Source of the DNA: Streptomyces diastaticus subsp. diastaticus
Lineage (GTDB): Bacteria > Actinomycetota > Actinomycetes > Streptomycetales > Streptomycetaceae
Assembly: GCF_011170125.1 (NCBI RefSeq)
Contig: NZ_BLLN01000005.1
Span: forward strand, 2,524,501 to 2,588,500
Direction of reading: 5' to 3'
Length of the DNA: 64,000 nucleotides
The number at the start of each line of letters is the position of its first letter. Position 1 is the stretch's first letter. The notes below the pieces were generated by a model. The model worked only from the letters and a program-made list of their open reading frames with translations. It did no database searches and was not told the origin of the DNA. Positions 63,703 to 64,000 of this stretch are shown piece after piece. Both the position numbers and the translations under genes were made by a program.

Positions 63703-64000
63703 CGGCCCTCCTCCTCGGCCTGTCCGGCGGAGCCGGCGGCGGCCGGCGGTGTCACGCACGAGCCCTTGCGCCACCACTCGGGGAGCATCGCCAGCGCCTC
63801 GTCACCGAGCGGGTTGACGCCCGGTCCGGCGGCCAGCGAGTGGGCGACCAGGACGTGCAGGCACTTCACGCGGTCCGGCATACCGCCGGCCGAGGGGAAG
63901 TTCTTCAGCTCCTCGATCTCGTCGCGGCGCTTGACGTAGTCCTCGTGGGCGGCCCGGTAAGCGAGGGCCAGCTCCGGGTCGCCGGCCAGCCGCTCGGTCA
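63699..64000 (-). CDS. DUF501 family protein, 5' end outside window
   Basis: About 99 residues are visible, TERLAGDPELALAYRAAHED at the edge through EIEELKNFPSAGGMPDRVKC to the stop. PDRVKCLHVLVAHSLA and GVNPLGDEAL are DUF501 hallmarks. In actinobacteria it is usually found with eno, ftsB and ppx genes, matching the adjacent Ppx/GppA gene. Function unknown. Confidence 0.85.
   Translation of the reverse strand, partial: TERLAGDPELALAYRAAHEDYVKRRDEIEELKNFPSAGGMPDRVKCLHVLVAHSLAAGPGVNPLGDEALAMLPEWWRKGSCVTPPAAAGSAGQAEEEGR

Overview
The window is high-GC actinobacterial DNA, most likely from a Streptomyces chromosome. GTG starts, ATGA/GTGA stop-start overlaps and near-total G/C at third codon positions are everywhere. 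A tRNA-Leu with anticodon UAA at 53651-53733 matches bldA, the Streptomyces developmental tRNA, and a CebR-type sugar operon and Roadblock proteins fit the same genus.

Bases 1-17000 hold metabolic and signalling genes. They are a histidine-utilisation fragment (hutF plus an M20 amidohydrolase), an orphan PLP decarboxylase, an amino acid permease, and a beta-glucoside uptake operon (binding protein, two permeases, GH1 beta-glucosidase, Gfo/Idh oxidoreductase). A divergent LacI repressor and a pair of palindromic operators accompany the sugar operon. Next come an 88-bp array of 8-bp repeats, a four-gene operon of Roadblock and PATAN-like proteins, a small membrane protein and an RpiR regulator.

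Bases about 17085-42979 look like a biosynthetic gene cluster set into otherwise conserved chromosome. A nine-gene leftward operon (36016 to 22901) encodes NRPS A-T-C, NRPS A-T-reductase, a SAM enzyme, a CmlA-type diiron hydroxylase, an ATP-grasp ligase, a TauD-type dioxygenase interrupted by one in-frame TAA, a chloramphenicol-phosphotransferase-like kinase, an MFS exporter and an unknown protein. A four-gene rightward operon (37037 to 41116) encodes a clavaminate-synthase-like oxygenase, an argininosuccinate-synthase-like enzyme, a cyclase-family protein with an altered metal motif, and a VioC-like oxygenase. Permease, HpgT-like aminotransferase, second ATP-grasp, 2-hydroxyacid dehydrogenase, HAD and aldo-keto reductase genes flank them. 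The two NRPS proteins form one assembly line: an unusual first A domain, then a condensation onto an aromatic amino acid that is beta-hydroxylated on the carrier and released reductively. The kinase is then a natural self-resistance enzyme. My inference is a chloramphenicol-like aryl-aminopropanediol with a peptide-like or guanidino/ureido acyl part; I do not recognise a characterised product.

Bases 43000-64000 return to housekeeping genes: cystathionine beta-synthase, an SGNH hydrolase, a thiolase, Bax-inhibitor-1 family protein, an ABC-2 drug-type transporter with an XRE regulator, bldA, a LolD/FtsX-type ABC pair, cyclopropane-fatty-acid-synthase family enzyme, NDH-2 with a Rex-like upstream site, a Phd/ParE-like toxin-antitoxin pair, Ppx/GppA and a DUF501 protein cut by the window end. 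I found no insertion sequence, CRISPR array or rRNA.
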